The position numbers and the translations under genes are program-made. A stretch of DNA of 64,000 bases from CADEEN01 sp040384625. Lineage in GTDB: Bacteria > Pseudomonadota > Gammaproteobacteria > Burkholderiales > Burkholderiaceae_C. The notes beneath the pieces were generated by a model. The model did no database searches and was not told the DNA's origin. It saw nothing but the letters and a program-made list of their open reading frames with translations. Within the stretch, counting starts at the first letter, position 1; each line of letters opens with the position of its first letter. Shown here one piece after another: positions 25,057 through 33,619 of this stretch. The stretch covers positions 9,156 to 73,155 of the forward strand of contig JAZKIW010000130.1 of the NCBI GenBank assembly GCA_040384625.1. The letters are read 5' to 3'.

Positions 25057-25075
25057 ATTGGTATTACCTGGTACC
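25057..25075. promoter_or_regulatory. Candidate GntR operator upstream of Bug receptor gene
   Basis: ATTGGTATTACCTGGTACC contains the palindromes GGTA-T-TACC (25060-25068) and GGTACC (25070-25075). The T-GT-N-AC-A-like pattern fits FadR/FCD-type GntR operators. It lies 32-50 nt before the Bug gene start. A related 15-mer lies in the GntR/FAH intergenic region (10 of 15 positions identical). Confidence 0.5.
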
Positions 25076-25131
25076 GAAGCGGTTGACTGTAGCGGCGCCC
25101 CCTCGGACGGTCAATGCGGCAGACCCGCGAC

Positions 25132-25803
25132 TCAATAGCCGAGCAGGTTGGCGCGCACGTGCACCAGGTGCGCCAAGCACAACGCCCGCGCACGCTCGGC
25201 ATCGCGGTCCTTCAGCGCCGCGACCAGGGCCCGGTGTTCCTGCTGGTACTCGAGGCGGCGTTCGGGCGTCGCGCTGCGGCGCTTGAGCACACCCCACTCG
25301 CCGTGCGCGCGCGCCTGGCTCATGAGGCGGAACACGCCGGCGATGAAACCGTTGTGCGCGGCGTCGGCGATCGCCTCGTGCAACTGGGCGTCCCAGTGCT
25401 CGAAGGCCTCCAAGGAATCGGCCTGCTCCGCCTCGGCGATGCACTCATCCATGCGGGCGAAGTCGGCGGCCGTGGCGTTACCAATCGCCATGTCGATCAA
25501 GGCCGGTTCGAGCGCCAGGCGCGCGCTCATCAGGTCGGCCGGGCTGACGCTGCGCGCCGGGCCGCCCGGCGCCAGATCGGTCAGCGCTTCGTGCACCTGA
25601 TCGGAGACATAGGTGCCGCTGCCCACGGTCTGGGTGATCAGGCGCTTCCTCTTGAAGTCCTGTAGCACGCGGCGCACGGTGGAGCGGCTGACGCCGAATT
25701 GTTCGCCCAACGCACGCTCGGTCGGCAACTGGTGGCCGGCGCGCCAGGTGCGCGAGCGCAGGTTCGAGAGGATCGTTTCCCTGAGCTGGGCGGCAGCATC
25801 CAT
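25132..25803 (-). CDS. GntR-family (FadR/FCD subfamily) transcriptional regulator
   Basis: Regulator of 223 residues. The N-terminal winged helix is QLPTERALGEQFGVSRSTVR (about residues 25-45) followed by the wing LITQTVGSGTYVSD. The all-helical C-terminal FCD domain holds the effector site, with candidate metal-binding residues in the acidic/His stretches WDAQLHEAIADAAHN and EHRALVAAL. FCD domains usually bind small carboxylic acids. It is divergent from the FAH-family gene and upstream of the Bug gene cluster. Similar palindromic sites flank it, so it probably controls both directions and itself. An ATG at 25821 is an alternative start. Confidence 0.88.
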   Translation of the reverse strand: MDAAAQLRETILSNLRSRTWRAGHQLPTERALGEQFGVSRSTVRRVLQDFKRKRLITQTVGSGTYVSDQVHEALTDLAPGGPARSVSPADLMSARLALEPALIDMAIGNATAADFARMDECIAEAEQADSLEAFEHWDAQLHEAIADAAHNGFIAGVFRLMSQARAHGEWGVLKRRSATPERRLEYQQEHRALVAALKDRDAERARALCLAHLVHVRANLLGY

Positions 25804-25810
25804 GGTTGGC

Positions 25811-25825
25811 AATGGTAGCATTTGG
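25811..25825. promoter_or_regulatory. Candidate GntR operator in the GntR/FAH divergent region
   Basis: AATGGTAGCATTTGG contains AATG-N4-CATT inverted arms and matches the site at 25057-25071 at 10 of 15 positions (A.TGGTA..A..TGG). It overlaps the region just upstream of the regulator start and lies 25-39 nt before the FAH gene. Confidence 0.4.
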
Positions 25826-25849
25826 GCGGAACATCGAGGGCACCAATCC

Positions 25850-26716
25850 ATGCGCATCGCCACCATCGTCCAGCAGGGACAACGCCGCGTCGGCCGCCTG
25901 AGCGGCGATGGCCGGCATGTCGAGCTGTTCGACATCGACGGGTCGCGCGGCGCGCTCGCGCTGATTGAGCGTGGTGCAGCGGCGCTGCCATCCGTCACGG
26001 CGCAGATTGCATTGGCCGACTGCACGCTGATCGCTCCGCTGCCGCAGCCGCGGCGCAACCTGTGGTGCGTCGGCCGCAACTACCATGCCCACGCCAAGGA
26101 GCTGCGCGAAACGGTGTTCAAGGACAACAGCGCCGACCCGCAAGGCTGGCCGATCGTGTTCACCAAGGTGCCCGAGAGCGTGACCGGCCCCGATGCGGAC
26201 GTGCAACTGCCGGGCGCCGCCGTGTCGTCGCAGATCGACTACGAGGCCGAGCTGACGGTGATCATCGGCCAGGGCGGCCGCAACATCGCGCGCGCCGACG
26301 CGATGAGGCATGTCTGGGGCTACACCATCATCAACGACGTGACCGCGCGTGACGTGCAGATGCGGCACCAGCAATGGGACCTGGGCAAGAGCTTCGACAG
26401 TTTCTGCCCGATGGGGCCGTGGATCGTGACCGCCGACGAGCTCGACGGCAGCGACACGCGCGTACGCTGCTGGGTCAATGACGAGCTTCGACAAGACGCC
26501 CGCACCAGCGACCTGATCTTCGACATTCCCACGCTGATCGAGACCTGCTCGCGCGGCATCACCCTGCTGCCCGGCGACATCATCGCCACCGGCACGGCCG
26601 CCGGTGTCGGCATGGGCATGCAGCCGCCGCGCTGGCTGCAGCACGGCGACGTGGTGCGCATCGAGATCGACGGCATCGGCCGCCTGCAAAACCGTTTCGT
26701 CCTGGAGGGCGCATGA
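25850..26716 (+). CDS. Fumarylacetoacetate hydrolase (FAH)-family protein
   Basis: FAH-superfamily enzyme of 288 residues. These proteins hydrolyse or decarboxylate beta-keto-acid intermediates using a Mg2+ or Mn2+ ion. Visible features are the N-terminal NLWCVGRNYHAHAKEL with the catalytic His, and the metal-ligand region IDYEAELTVIIG (Glu residues near 125-130). Further on are WGYTIINDVTARDVQ, the KSFDSFCPMGPWIV loop and LLPGDIIATGTAAGVG. GAGGG precedes the ATG by about 9 nt. It overlaps the next Bug gene by ATGA. The substrate is unknown; the neighbouring hydrolases and receptors suggest carboxylate catabolism. Confidence 0.9.
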   Translation: MRIATIVQQGQRRVGRLSGDGRHVELFDIDGSRGALALIERGAAALPSVTAQIALADCTLIAPLPQPRRNLWCVGRNYHAHAKELRETVFKDNSADPQGWPIVFTKVPESVTGPDADVQLPGAAVSSQIDYEAELTVIIGQGGRNIARADAMRHVWGYTIINDVTARDVQMRHQQWDLGKSFDSFCPMGPWIVTADELDGSDTRVRCWVNDELRQDARTSDLIFDIPTLIETCSRGITLLPGDIIATGTAAGVGMGMQPPRWLQHGDVVRIEIDGIGRLQNRFVLEGA

Positions 26717-27690
26717 ACAAGCTCTGCACCACACTCGTCGCCGCCCTGCTGGCGTCGCTCGGCTTCGCCGGCGCGGCTCTGGCGCAGGCCGGCTACCCCG
26801 ACAAGCCGATCACGATGATCGTGCCCTTCCCGCCCGGCGGTGTGGCCGACACGGTCGGCCGGCCGGTGGCCGAGGCGTTGGCGCGCGAGCTGGGGCAGAA
26901 CGTGATCGTCGAGAACCGCGCCGGTGCCGGTGGCGCTACAGGCATGGGCGCCGCGGCACGCGCGCCGGCCGACGGCAGCACGTTGCTGATGACGCTCTCG
27001 TCGATCTCGATCCTGCCCGAGGCCGACAAGATCCTCGGCCGCAAGCCGCAGTTCACGCTCGACCAGTTCAAGCCGATCGCACGCTTCACCGCCGACCCCA
27101 CCGTGCTCGTGGTGCGCGCCGATGCGCCGTGGAAGACCCTGGCCGAGTTCGTCGCCGACCTGAAGACCAAGCCCGGTCGCTTCAACTACGGCAGCTCGGG
27201 CAACTACGGCACCATGCACGTGCCGATGGAGATGCTCAAGTCCAGCGCGGGCATCAGCCTCACGCACATCCCGTACACCGGCGCCGGGCCGGCCGTACTG
27301 GCCTTGCTCGGCGGCCAGGTCGATGCGCTGTCGACCGGCCCGGCCAGCGTGCTGGCGCACATCAAGGCCGGCAAGCTGCGCGCACTGGCCCACTGGGGCG
27401 ACAAGCCGCTGACTTCGATGCCCGACCTGCCCAGCCTGAGACAGGCCGGCCAGCCGGTGCAATTCGCGCAATGGTCGGCACTCTTCGTGCCGGCCGGCAC
27501 GCCCGATGCCATCGTGCAGAAGCTGCGCGCGGCGGCCAGGAAAGCAGCGGCTGACCCGCAGGTCGTTGCGACGATCAACCGCGCCGGCAGCCCGATCGAG
27601 TACCTCGACGCGCCTGAGTTCCAGGGCTACTGGGACGCCGACGCGAAACTGATGACCGAGGCCGTGCGCAAGATCGGCAAGGTCGAGTAG
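26713..27690 (+). CDS. Bug-family (tripartite tricarboxylate transporter) periplasmic receptor
   Basis: Third Bug receptor in the region, 325 residues. The signal peptide (LVAALLASLGFAGAALAQAG) precedes YPDKPITMIVPFPPGGVADT; VIVENRAGAGGATGMGAAAR and IPYTGAGPAVLALLGGQ are the family landmarks. The ATG overlaps the FAH stop, so receptor and enzyme are translationally coupled. This strongly suggests that the receptor's ligand leads to the FAH substrate. As with the other two, no TctAB-type permease is adjacent. Confidence 0.92.
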   Translation: MNKLCTTLVAALLASLGFAGAALAQAGYPDKPITMIVPFPPGGVADTVGRPVAEALARELGQNVIVENRAGAGGATGMGAAARAPADGSTLLMTLSSISILPEADKILGRKPQFTLDQFKPIARFTADPTVLVVRADAPWKTLAEFVADLKTKPGRFNYGSSGNYGTMHVPMEMLKSSAGISLTHIPYTGAGPAVLALLGGQVDALSTGPASVLAHIKAGKLRALAHWGDKPLTSMPDLPSLRQAGQPVQFAQWSALFVPAGTPDAIVQKLRAAARKAAADPQVVATINRAGSPIEYLDAPEFQGYWDADAKLMTEAVRKIGKVE

Positions 27691-27693
27691 GGC

Positions 27694-28179
27694 CTACTTC
27701 AGCGCATCGGCGCCGGCCTTGGCCACCACGCCGTCCTGCGCCGAGGTGACGCCGCTGACGCCGATCGCCCCGATCATCTTGCCGCCGACGACGAGCGGCA
27801 GACCGCCCTCGATCGGCGTCGCACCCGGCAGACCCAGCACCGCCACGCGGCCGGCGGCAATGTTGTCTTCCAGCTCCTTGCTCGGGCGCCGATAGGTGGC
27901 CGAAGTGCGCGCCTTTTCCAGCGCGATGGTGGCGCTGGCGGTCTGCGTGTCGTCGAGCATTTCGTAATACACGAGCATGCCGTGGTTGTCGACGATGGCG
28001 ATAGCCACGTTCCAGTTGTTCTTGCGCGCCTCGGCCACGGCCGCAGCGCCGATCTTCTTGGCCGTTTCCAGGTTGATGGCCACACCGTAGGGCGGCCGTT
28101 GCTGCGCCGAGGCGGCGCAGGACAGCAGGACCAGGCCGGCCACGACGGCGGACTTGAACAGGCGCGGAATCGCAAGCAT
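27694..28179 (-). CDS. GlcG/HbpS-family (DUF336) exported protein
   Basis: Protein of 161 residues with a Sec signal peptide (LFKSAVVAGLVLLSCAASAQ). The GlcG/HbpS fold is recognisable from INLETAKKIGAAAVAEARKN, NVAIAIVDNHGMLVYYEMLD, ALEKARTSATYRRPS and the glycine-rich GGLPLVVGGKMIGAIGVSG. Relatives bind heme or small ligands (HbpS) or lie in glycolate operons (GlcG). GGAG lies 6 nt before the ATG. It converges on the Bug gene, with 3 nt between the stops. A periplasmic role connected to the Bug/FAH pathway is possible but not shown. Confidence 0.85.
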   Translation of the reverse strand: MLAIPRLFKSAVVAGLVLLSCAASAQQRPPYGVAINLETAKKIGAAAVAEARKNNWNVAIAIVDNHGMLVYYEMLDDTQTASATIALEKARTSATYRRPSKELEDNIAAGRVAVLGLPGATPIEGGLPLVVGGKMIGAIGVSGVTSAQDGVVAKAGADALK

Positions 28180-28297
28180 CGTGTCTCCTCTTGGGATGGT
28201 TGGAAGCGCGAATGATCGCGAGCGACGGGCGCGAGGAAATCGGCGCGAACCCGCGGACCAATCCAACCAATGTCCGCATCGGCCTGAGAATCGAGCG

Positions 28298-28936
28298 ATG
28301 GACGCCGCCGATGCCCGCCGCCACAGCCCTGCGGCCGAACGCAACCGCGGTGCGATCCTGGCCGAGTTGTTGCGCCTGCTGCCGGCCCGCGGCACCACCC
28401 TGGAGATCGCCAGCGGCACCGGGCAGCACGCGGCGCACTTCGCCGCCGCCCTGCCGGCCTGGCGCTGGCAGCCGAGCGACGGCGATGCGCGCTCCCTGGC
28501 TTCGATCAAGGCCTGGTGTGCGCAACTGCCGAACGTGTTGCCACCGTTGCATCTCGATGTCCTGGCCGAAGCCTGGCCCGGCGTCGCGACGTCGGTCGAC
28601 GCGATCTTCTGCGCCAACCTCTTGCACATCTCGCCCTGGGCCAGCTGCGCGGCCCTGATGCGCGGCGCGCAGCGACATCTCGCGCCTTCCGGCCTGTTGC
28701 TGCTGTACGGGCCCTACATCGTCGACCATGAGGCGACTGCGCCGAGCAACCTGGCCTTCGACGATGACCTGCGCGGGCGCAATCCGGCCTGGGGCCTGCG
28801 TCGCCTGACCGACGTGGTGGAGCAGGCCCTGAGCGTGGGCATCAGCCTGCGCGAACGCCTCGCGATGCCGGCGAACAACCTGCTCCTGGTGTTCGAAGCC
28901 CGCTCTCAGACTGGTGCGCGCCAGCCAGTGAAGTGA
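28298..28936 (+). CDS. DUF938-family SAM-dependent methyltransferase
   Basis: Class I methyltransferase-like protein of 212 residues. The SAM-binding glycine motif is TLEIASGTGQHAAHF (about residue 37). The family-typical opening RRHSPAAERNRGAILAEL, the acidic WQPSDGDARSL and AIFCANLLHISPWA follow, and LYGPYIVDHEATAPSNLAFD is a DUF938 hallmark. No Shine-Dalgarno is visible. The 3' end overlaps the last 31 nt of the convergent YehW-type gene. The methyl acceptor is unknown. Confidence 0.85.
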   Translation: MDAADARRHSPAAERNRGAILAELLRLLPARGTTLEIASGTGQHAAHFAAALPAWRWQPSDGDARSLASIKAWCAQLPNVLPPLHLDVLAEAWPGVATSVDAIFCANLLHISPWASCAALMRGAQRHLAPSGLLLLYGPYIVDHEATAPSNLAFDDDLRGRNPAWGLRRLTDVVEQALSVGISLRERLAMPANNLLLVFEARSQTGARQPVK

Positions 28937-29661
28937 ATGGCGACGCGTTGAAAGAGCAGATCGGTGACGACGGCGAGCAAGCCCACCAGCAGGGCGCCCT
29001 GGATCACGTAGGCAGTGTTGAAACCGGCCAGGCCGACGATGATCGGTGACCCCAGGGTCTTGGCGCCGACGGTCGACGCCACCGCCGCGGTGCCGATATT
29101 GATGATCACCGAGCTGCGCACCCCTGCCAGCAGCACCGGCATCGCCAGCGGCAGCTCCACGCGCAGCAGGCGCTGTGTGGCGCTCATCCCGGCGCCATCG
29201 GCCGCATCGCGCACGCCCTGCGGCACCGATTCGAGGCCGGCGATCGTCGCGCGCACGATCGGGAGCAGGCCGTAAAGCGCCAGCGCGATCAGCGCCGGCA
29301 GCGCACCGAAGCCGATCAGGGGCACGGCAATGGCCAGCACCGCGACCGGCGGCACGGTCTGGCCGACGGCCACGAGGGTCTCGACCAAGGGCCGGAACTC
29401 GCGTCCGGCGCGGCGCGTGACGAAGACGCCGGCGCCGACGCCAGCAAGCAAAGACAGCGCGCTCGACGCGATCACGATCGCCAGATGCGACGCCAGCAGA
29501 GCGACGAAGCTGTCCTGCTCGTAGAGCGGTCGGTCGAGCGCCGGGAACCAGGCCGCGAACAGCGGCCGGAGGGCGGGCATGCCCAGGGTCAGCATGAGCA
29601 ATGCCGCCAGCGCCCAGGGCAAGGGCTCGCGCAGCAGGGCCGTCGTGGAGGCCGAGCTCAT
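28906..29661 (-). CDS. yehW: Osmoprotectant ABC transporter permease YehW type
   Basis: Inner-membrane permease of 251 residues and about six helices. The EAA-type loop is ESVPQGVRDAADGAGMSATQ (about residues 150-170), and LVAVGQTVPPVAVLAIAVPL and IINIGTAAVASTVGAKTLGS are typical of OpuCB/YehW-family glycine-betaine-type permeases. It is the last gene of a four-gene operon in the E. coli yehZYXW order, overlapping the ATPase gene by ATGA. In E. coli this system is a low-affinity betaine transporter linked to the stress response; the substrate here is inferred. Confidence 0.88.
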   Translation of the reverse strand: MSSASTTALLREPLPWALAALLMLTLGMPALRPLFAAWFPALDRPLYEQDSFVALLASHLAIVIASSALSLLAGVGAGVFVTRRAGREFRPLVETLVAVGQTVPPVAVLAIAVPLIGFGALPALIALALYGLLPIVRATIAGLESVPQGVRDAADGAGMSATQRLLRVELPLAMPVLLAGVRSSVIINIGTAAVASTVGAKTLGSPIIVGLAGFNTAYVIQGALLVGLLAVVTDLLFQRVAIHFTGWRAPV

Positions 29662-30590
29662 TCGGGGCGCCGCAACAGGTCCGCGAAATGGAGCGCACCG
29701 AGGGGGCGCCCCGCGCCGTCGGCCACCGGCAGGCATTCGCAATGGTTCACGACGAAGGCCGACAAGGCATCGCGCAGGCTCAGCGTTGCCGGCAGCCCCG
29801 GGCCGTCGACGAACTCGCCGGTGCGCATGCGATCGGCCACCGTCTGCAGGCCGAGCAGCTTGAGTCCAAGATCGCTGCGGCCGATGAAGTCGCTGACGAA
29901 GTCGCTTGCCGGTTGCGCCAGCAACTGGGCTGGGCTGCCGTCCTGCACGACGCGGCCGCGATCCAGCAGCACGATGCGCGTGGCCAAGCGCAGGGCCTCG
30001 TCGATGTCGTGCGTGACCAGGACGATGGTCTTGCCCGATGCCCGGTGGATGCGCGCCAGCTCCAGCTGCAGCGACTGGCGCGTGAGCGGATCGAGCGCGC
30101 CAAAGGGTTCGTCCATCAGCAGCACTTCGGGGTCGGCGGCCAGCGCGCGCGCCACGCCGACGCGCTGCTGTTGCCCGCCAGACAACTGGTGCGGATAGCG
30201 GTCGCGGTACAGCGCGGGGTCGAGGCCGAGCAAGGCCAGGAGCTCATCGACCCGGGCGGCGATGCGCGGCGCCGGCCAGCCGAGCAGCTCGGGCACGGTG
30301 GCGATGTTGCGTGCCACGCGCCAGTGCGGAAACAGGCCGATCGACTGGATCGCATAGCCCATGCGACGGCGGATGTCTTCGGGGCGGAAGCTTCTCACCT
30401 GCTCGCCCTGGAACAGGATCATGCCGCTGTCGTGCTCGACCAGGCGATTGATCATCTTCAACAGCGTCGACTTGCCCGACCCCGAGGCGCCGATCAGCGC
30501 CAGCAGTTCGCCACGCTCGATCAGCAGCGACAGGTCGTCGACCGCGCGCGCGGCGCCGAAGGACTTGCTGACCCGGCGCAGTTCGATCAC
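29658..30590 (-). CDS. yehX: Osmoprotectant ABC transporter ATP-binding protein YehX type
   Basis: ATPase subunit of 310 residues (YehX is 308). Walker A is GASGSGKSTLLKM (about residue 36), the Q-loop is YAIQSIGLFPH, the signature is HQLSGGQQQRVGVARAL and Walker B is EVLLMDEPFGALDP. A CBS-like C-terminal region (about 240-310, DALSAFVVNHCECLPVAD) is typical of OpuA/OpuC-type ATPases and may sense ionic strength. The GTG start overlaps the upstream permease stop (GTGA). Confidence 0.92.
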   Translation of the reverse strand: MIELRRVSKSFGAARAVDDLSLLIERGELLALIGASGSGKSTLLKMINRLVEHDSGMILFQGEQVRSFRPEDIRRRMGYAIQSIGLFPHWRVARNIATVPELLGWPAPRIAARVDELLALLGLDPALYRDRYPHQLSGGQQQRVGVARALAADPEVLLMDEPFGALDPLTRQSLQLELARIHRASGKTIVLVTHDIDEALRLATRIVLLDRGRVVQDGSPAQLLAQPASDFVSDFIGRSDLGLKLLGLQTVADRMRTGEFVDGPGLPATLSLRDALSAFVVNHCECLPVADGAGRPLGALHFADLLRRPE

Positions 30591-31786
30591 CGCGCCGCTC
30601 CCGACCAGGCCGCTGTCGCCAGGGCCAGCAGGGCATCGGCGGCGATGGCCAGCGCCACCACCGGCAGCACGCCGAGCAGGACCAGGTCGAGCGCGCTGCT
30701 GGCCAGGCCCTGGAAGACGAGGGCACCGAAGCCGCCGGCCCCGATCAACGCGGCCACCACGGCCAGGCCGATCACCTGCACGGCCGTCACGCGCAGGCCC
30801 GACAGCAACACCGGCAGGGCCAGCGGCACCTCAACGCGCCAGAACAACTGCCGCGGCGTCATGCCCATGCCACGGCCGGCATCGATCGCTCCCTGCGGGA
30901 CCTGGGCCAAGCCAGCACTCGTGCCGTGCACGATCGGCAGCAGGGCATACAGGGTGAGCGCGATCACGGCCGGCAAAAGGCCGATGCCCTGGATGCCCCA
31001 GCCCGGCAAGGCTGCACCCAGCCCGGCGAGCGGTGCAATCAGCAAGGCGAAGAGCGCGATCGAAGGCACCGTCTGCACGATGTTCAAGACACCGAAGAGC
31101 GGCCGCGCGAAGGACGGCCGGCGTGCCGCGGCGACGCCGAGCGGCACCCCGATCAGCAGCGCCGGCACGAGCGTGGTGCCGGCGATCTGCAGGTGGCGCA
31201 GGGCAGCGGCGTCGAACACGTCCTGCCGGTTCTGGTACTCCTTCAGCAGCGACAGCGCGTCCAAGGCCCCCGATCCGATCAGGGCGGCCAGTGGCAGCAG
31301 CACCACGGCCTGCAACAGGCTGCGCCAGGCGAGCGACAGACCCAGGCGCTGGACCGCGTCCGCCGCAGCCAGCCAGGCCAGCAGCGCCATGATCCAGAAG
31401 GCGCCACCCAAGGAGACCCGCGCCAGCCCCGACAGCTGCGTCGCCTGCAGCGCAGCTTCGCGCCCTGCCAGCCAGGTCAGGCCGGCCAACCCGATCGCAG
31501 CGGCCGCAGCGACGAGTGCCTGGGTCAGGCGTGTCGGCGGCGCGAGCATGCCCAGAACGAGGGCCGCCAGCGGCAGCCAGAGCAGGGGCACCTCCGGAGC
31601 CGTCAATGCATGCAGGCGCACGCCCACACCCGAGACCAGGCGATTCGGTGCCACGCTGACGAAAGCCAGCCCGGCGGCGGCGAGCACCGCTGCCAGCAAC
31701 AGCACCAGCAGCACGCGGTTGCGAATGAAGGGCGCGGTTCGTACGCCCTGGCCCGGCGCCAGTGCAGCCACCGGCACCGCTCTCAC
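30587..31786 (-). CDS. yehY: Osmoprotectant ABC transporter permease YehY type (long form)
   Basis: Permease of 399 residues, close to E. coli YehY (385) and much longer than YehW. The first half adds about five membrane helices (from VLLVLLLAAVLAAAGLAFVS onward). The second half holds the transport domain with LFGVLNIVQTVPSIALFALL and the EAA loop GLAQVPQGAIDAGRGMGMTP. The start is GTG, overlapping the binding-protein stop (GTGA). Together with YehW it should form the heterodimeric membrane channel. Confidence 0.88.
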   Translation of the reverse strand: MRAVPVAALAPGQGVRTAPFIRNRVLLVLLLAAVLAAAGLAFVSVAPNRLVSGVGVRLHALTAPEVPLLWLPLAALVLGMLAPPTRLTQALVAAAAAIGLAGLTWLAGREAALQATQLSGLARVSLGGAFWIMALLAWLAAADAVQRLGLSLAWRSLLQAVVLLPLAALIGSGALDALSLLKEYQNRQDVFDAAALRHLQIAGTTLVPALLIGVPLGVAAARRPSFARPLFGVLNIVQTVPSIALFALLIAPLAGLGAALPGWGIQGIGLLPAVIALTLYALLPIVHGTSAGLAQVPQGAIDAGRGMGMTPRQLFWRVEVPLALPVLLSGLRVTAVQVIGLAVVAALIGAGGFGALVFQGLASSALDLVLLGVLPVVALAIAADALLALATAAWSGAAR

Positions 31787-32715
31787 TTCGCCAGGCCGGC
31801 GGCCTTCAGGTGGTTCGCAGCGACCTTCTTCGCGTCCTGGCCTTCCAGCGCGATCTGCGCATTCAGGCGCTGCAGGGTCGCGGTGTCGAGCGTCTTGAAC
31901 AACGGCGCGAGCAAGGTCGCGATCTTCGGCTGCTTGGCCAACACCTCAGCACGCACCACAGCCGCCGGCGCGTACACCGGCTGCACGCCCAGGTTGTCTT
32001 CGAGGACCACCAGACCGAGCGCAGCCACCGGACCGTCGGTGCCATAAGCCATCGCGGCATTCACGCCCGAGGTCTGCTCGGCTGCGGCCTTGATCGTGGC
32101 CGCGGTGTCGCCGCCGGCGAGCAGGAGCAGCTGGTCCTGCTTCAACTTGAAGCCGTAGGCTGATTGGAAAGCGGGCAGCGCATCAGGGCGTTCGGCGAAC
32201 TCCGCCGATGCGGCCAGCTTGACCTTGCCGCCGCCCGCGACCCACTTGCCGAAGTCGGCCAGCGACTTCAGCTTCTGCGCAGCGGCGACGTCCTTGCGGA
32301 TCGCGATGGCCCAGGTGTTGTTGGCCGGGGCCGGGGGCAGCCAGACCAGCTTGTGCTTGTCGGCATCCAGCGCTTTGACGCGCTGATAGCCAGCATCGAG
32401 CTTCTTCCACGCCGGGTTCTTCTCGTCGGCATGGAAGAACGCGCCGTTGCCGGTGTACTCGGGGTAGAGGTCGATCTCACCGGCCACCAGCGCGCTGCGC
32501 ACGATCTTGGTGTTGCCGAGCTGGATCTTGTTTTCGGTCTTGATGCCGCCGGCCTCGAGCACCTGGACGATCAGGTTGCCGAGCAGCGAACCTTCGGTGT
32601 CGATCTTCGAGCCGACCCGAACGGCCTGCGCCTGGGCGGCGCCGGCGAAACACACGGCTGCAAGGAGGGCCAGCAGGCCGGGGCGCCGAGAAAGTCGAGA
32701 AGGAATTAAGCTCAT
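31783..32715 (-). CDS. osmF: Osmoprotectant ABC transporter periplasmic binding protein OsmF/YehZ type
   Basis: OpuAC-domain binding protein of 310 residues with a signal peptide ending at AAQAQA. Hallmarks are VRVGSKIDTEGSLLGNLIVQ and the EIDLYPEYTGNGAFF segment containing ligand-pocket aromatics. APANNTWAIAIRKDVA and AYGTDGPVAALGLVVLED follow. GGAGG lies 6 nt before the ATG. It is the first gene of the operon, so the promoter should lie in the 55-nt gap to the divergent aldo/keto reductase; I could not identify clear hexamers there. Confidence 0.9.
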   Translation of the reverse strand: MSLIPSRLSRRPGLLALLAAVCFAGAAQAQAVRVGSKIDTEGSLLGNLIVQVLEAGGIKTENKIQLGNTKIVRSALVAGEIDLYPEYTGNGAFFHADEKNPAWKKLDAGYQRVKALDADKHKLVWLPPAPANNTWAIAIRKDVAAAQKLKSLADFGKWVAGGGKVKLAASAEFAERPDALPAFQSAYGFKLKQDQLLLLAGGDTAATIKAAAEQTSGVNAAMAYGTDGPVAALGLVVLEDNLGVQPVYAPAAVVRAEVLAKQPKIATLLAPLFKTLDTATLQRLNAQIALEGQDAKKVAANHLKAAGLAK

Positions 32716-32770
32716 GCAAACCTCCGTCGCTGGATGACCGAGGCAATGGTAGTCGTTGCACGCCCCGAGA

Positions 32771-33619
32771 ATGAATTCACTGAGCTTGCCTTCGGGCAGA
32801 TCGATCCCGGCCCTGGGCCTGGGCACCTGGCGCATGGGCGAGTCGCGCGCGGCGCGCACGGCCGAGGTCGGCGCCGTGCGCAGCGCGATCGAGATGGGGT
32901 ACCGCCTGTTCGACACGGCCGAGATGTACGGCGAAGGTGGTGCGGAACAAGTGCTCGGCCAAGCCGTGGCCGATGCGCTGCGCGCCGGCGACGTGCGCCG
33001 CGACGAGCTGTTCATCGTCAGCAAGGTCTATCCGCACAACGCCAGCCGCAAGGGCACGGTCGCGGCCAACGAGCGCAGCCGCAAACGCCTCGGGTTGGAT
33101 TGCATCGACCTGTACCTGCTGCACTGGCGCGGCGAGCTTGCCCTGACCGACACGGTGGCGGCGATGCACGAACTGATCGAAGGCGGACGCATCCTGCACT
33201 GGGGCGTGAGCAATTTCGATGTCGACGACATGACTGAGCTGCAGGCTGTCGCCGGCGACTGCGCCAGCAACCAGGTCTATTTCTCGCTCGGCGAACGCGG
33301 CCCCGAATTCGATCTGTTGCCCTGGCAGCGACGGCAGCGCATGCCCTTGATGGCCTACAGCCCGATCGGCCAGGGCCAGCTCTCGCGTCACGAGGGCCTG
33401 GCCGCGATCGCCGCCGCCGAGGGCCTGACGGCGGCGCAACTGGCCCTGGCCTGGGTGCTTTCTGTGCCCGGGGTCCTCGCGATTCCCAAGGCGGTGAAGA
33501 CCGAACACATGCGCGACAACCTGGCTGCAGCCGGCCACACCCTGGCCGCCGACACGCGGGCCCGGCTCGACCGGCTGTTCCCGCCGCCGACCCGCAAGCA
33601 AGCCCTGGCGATGACCTGA
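32771..33619 (+). CDS. Aldo/keto reductase
   Basis: NADPH-dependent oxidoreductase of 282 residues. Asp and Tyr of the catalytic tetrad are in LFDTAEMYGEGGAEQVLG (about residues 45-62), Lys in FIVSKVYPHN and His in LYLLHWRGE. The C-terminal NADP-binding segment is GVLAIPKAVKTEHMRDNLAA. The ATG at MNSLSLPSGR was chosen; a TTG five codons earlier is possible. The stop overlaps the MFS start by one base, so the two form an operon. The substrate is unknown. Confidence 0.88.
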   Translation: MNSLSLPSGRSIPALGLGTWRMGESRAARTAEVGAVRSAIEMGYRLFDTAEMYGEGGAEQVLGQAVADALRAGDVRRDELFIVSKVYPHNASRKGTVAANERSRKRLGLDCIDLYLLHWRGELALTDTVAAMHELIEGGRILHWGVSNFDVDDMTELQAVAGDCASNQVYFSLGERGPEFDLLPWQRRQRMPLMAYSPIGQGQLSRHEGLAAIAAAEGLTAAQLALAWVLSVPGVLAIPKAVKTEHMRDNLAAAGHTLAADTRARLDRLFPPPTRKQALAMT

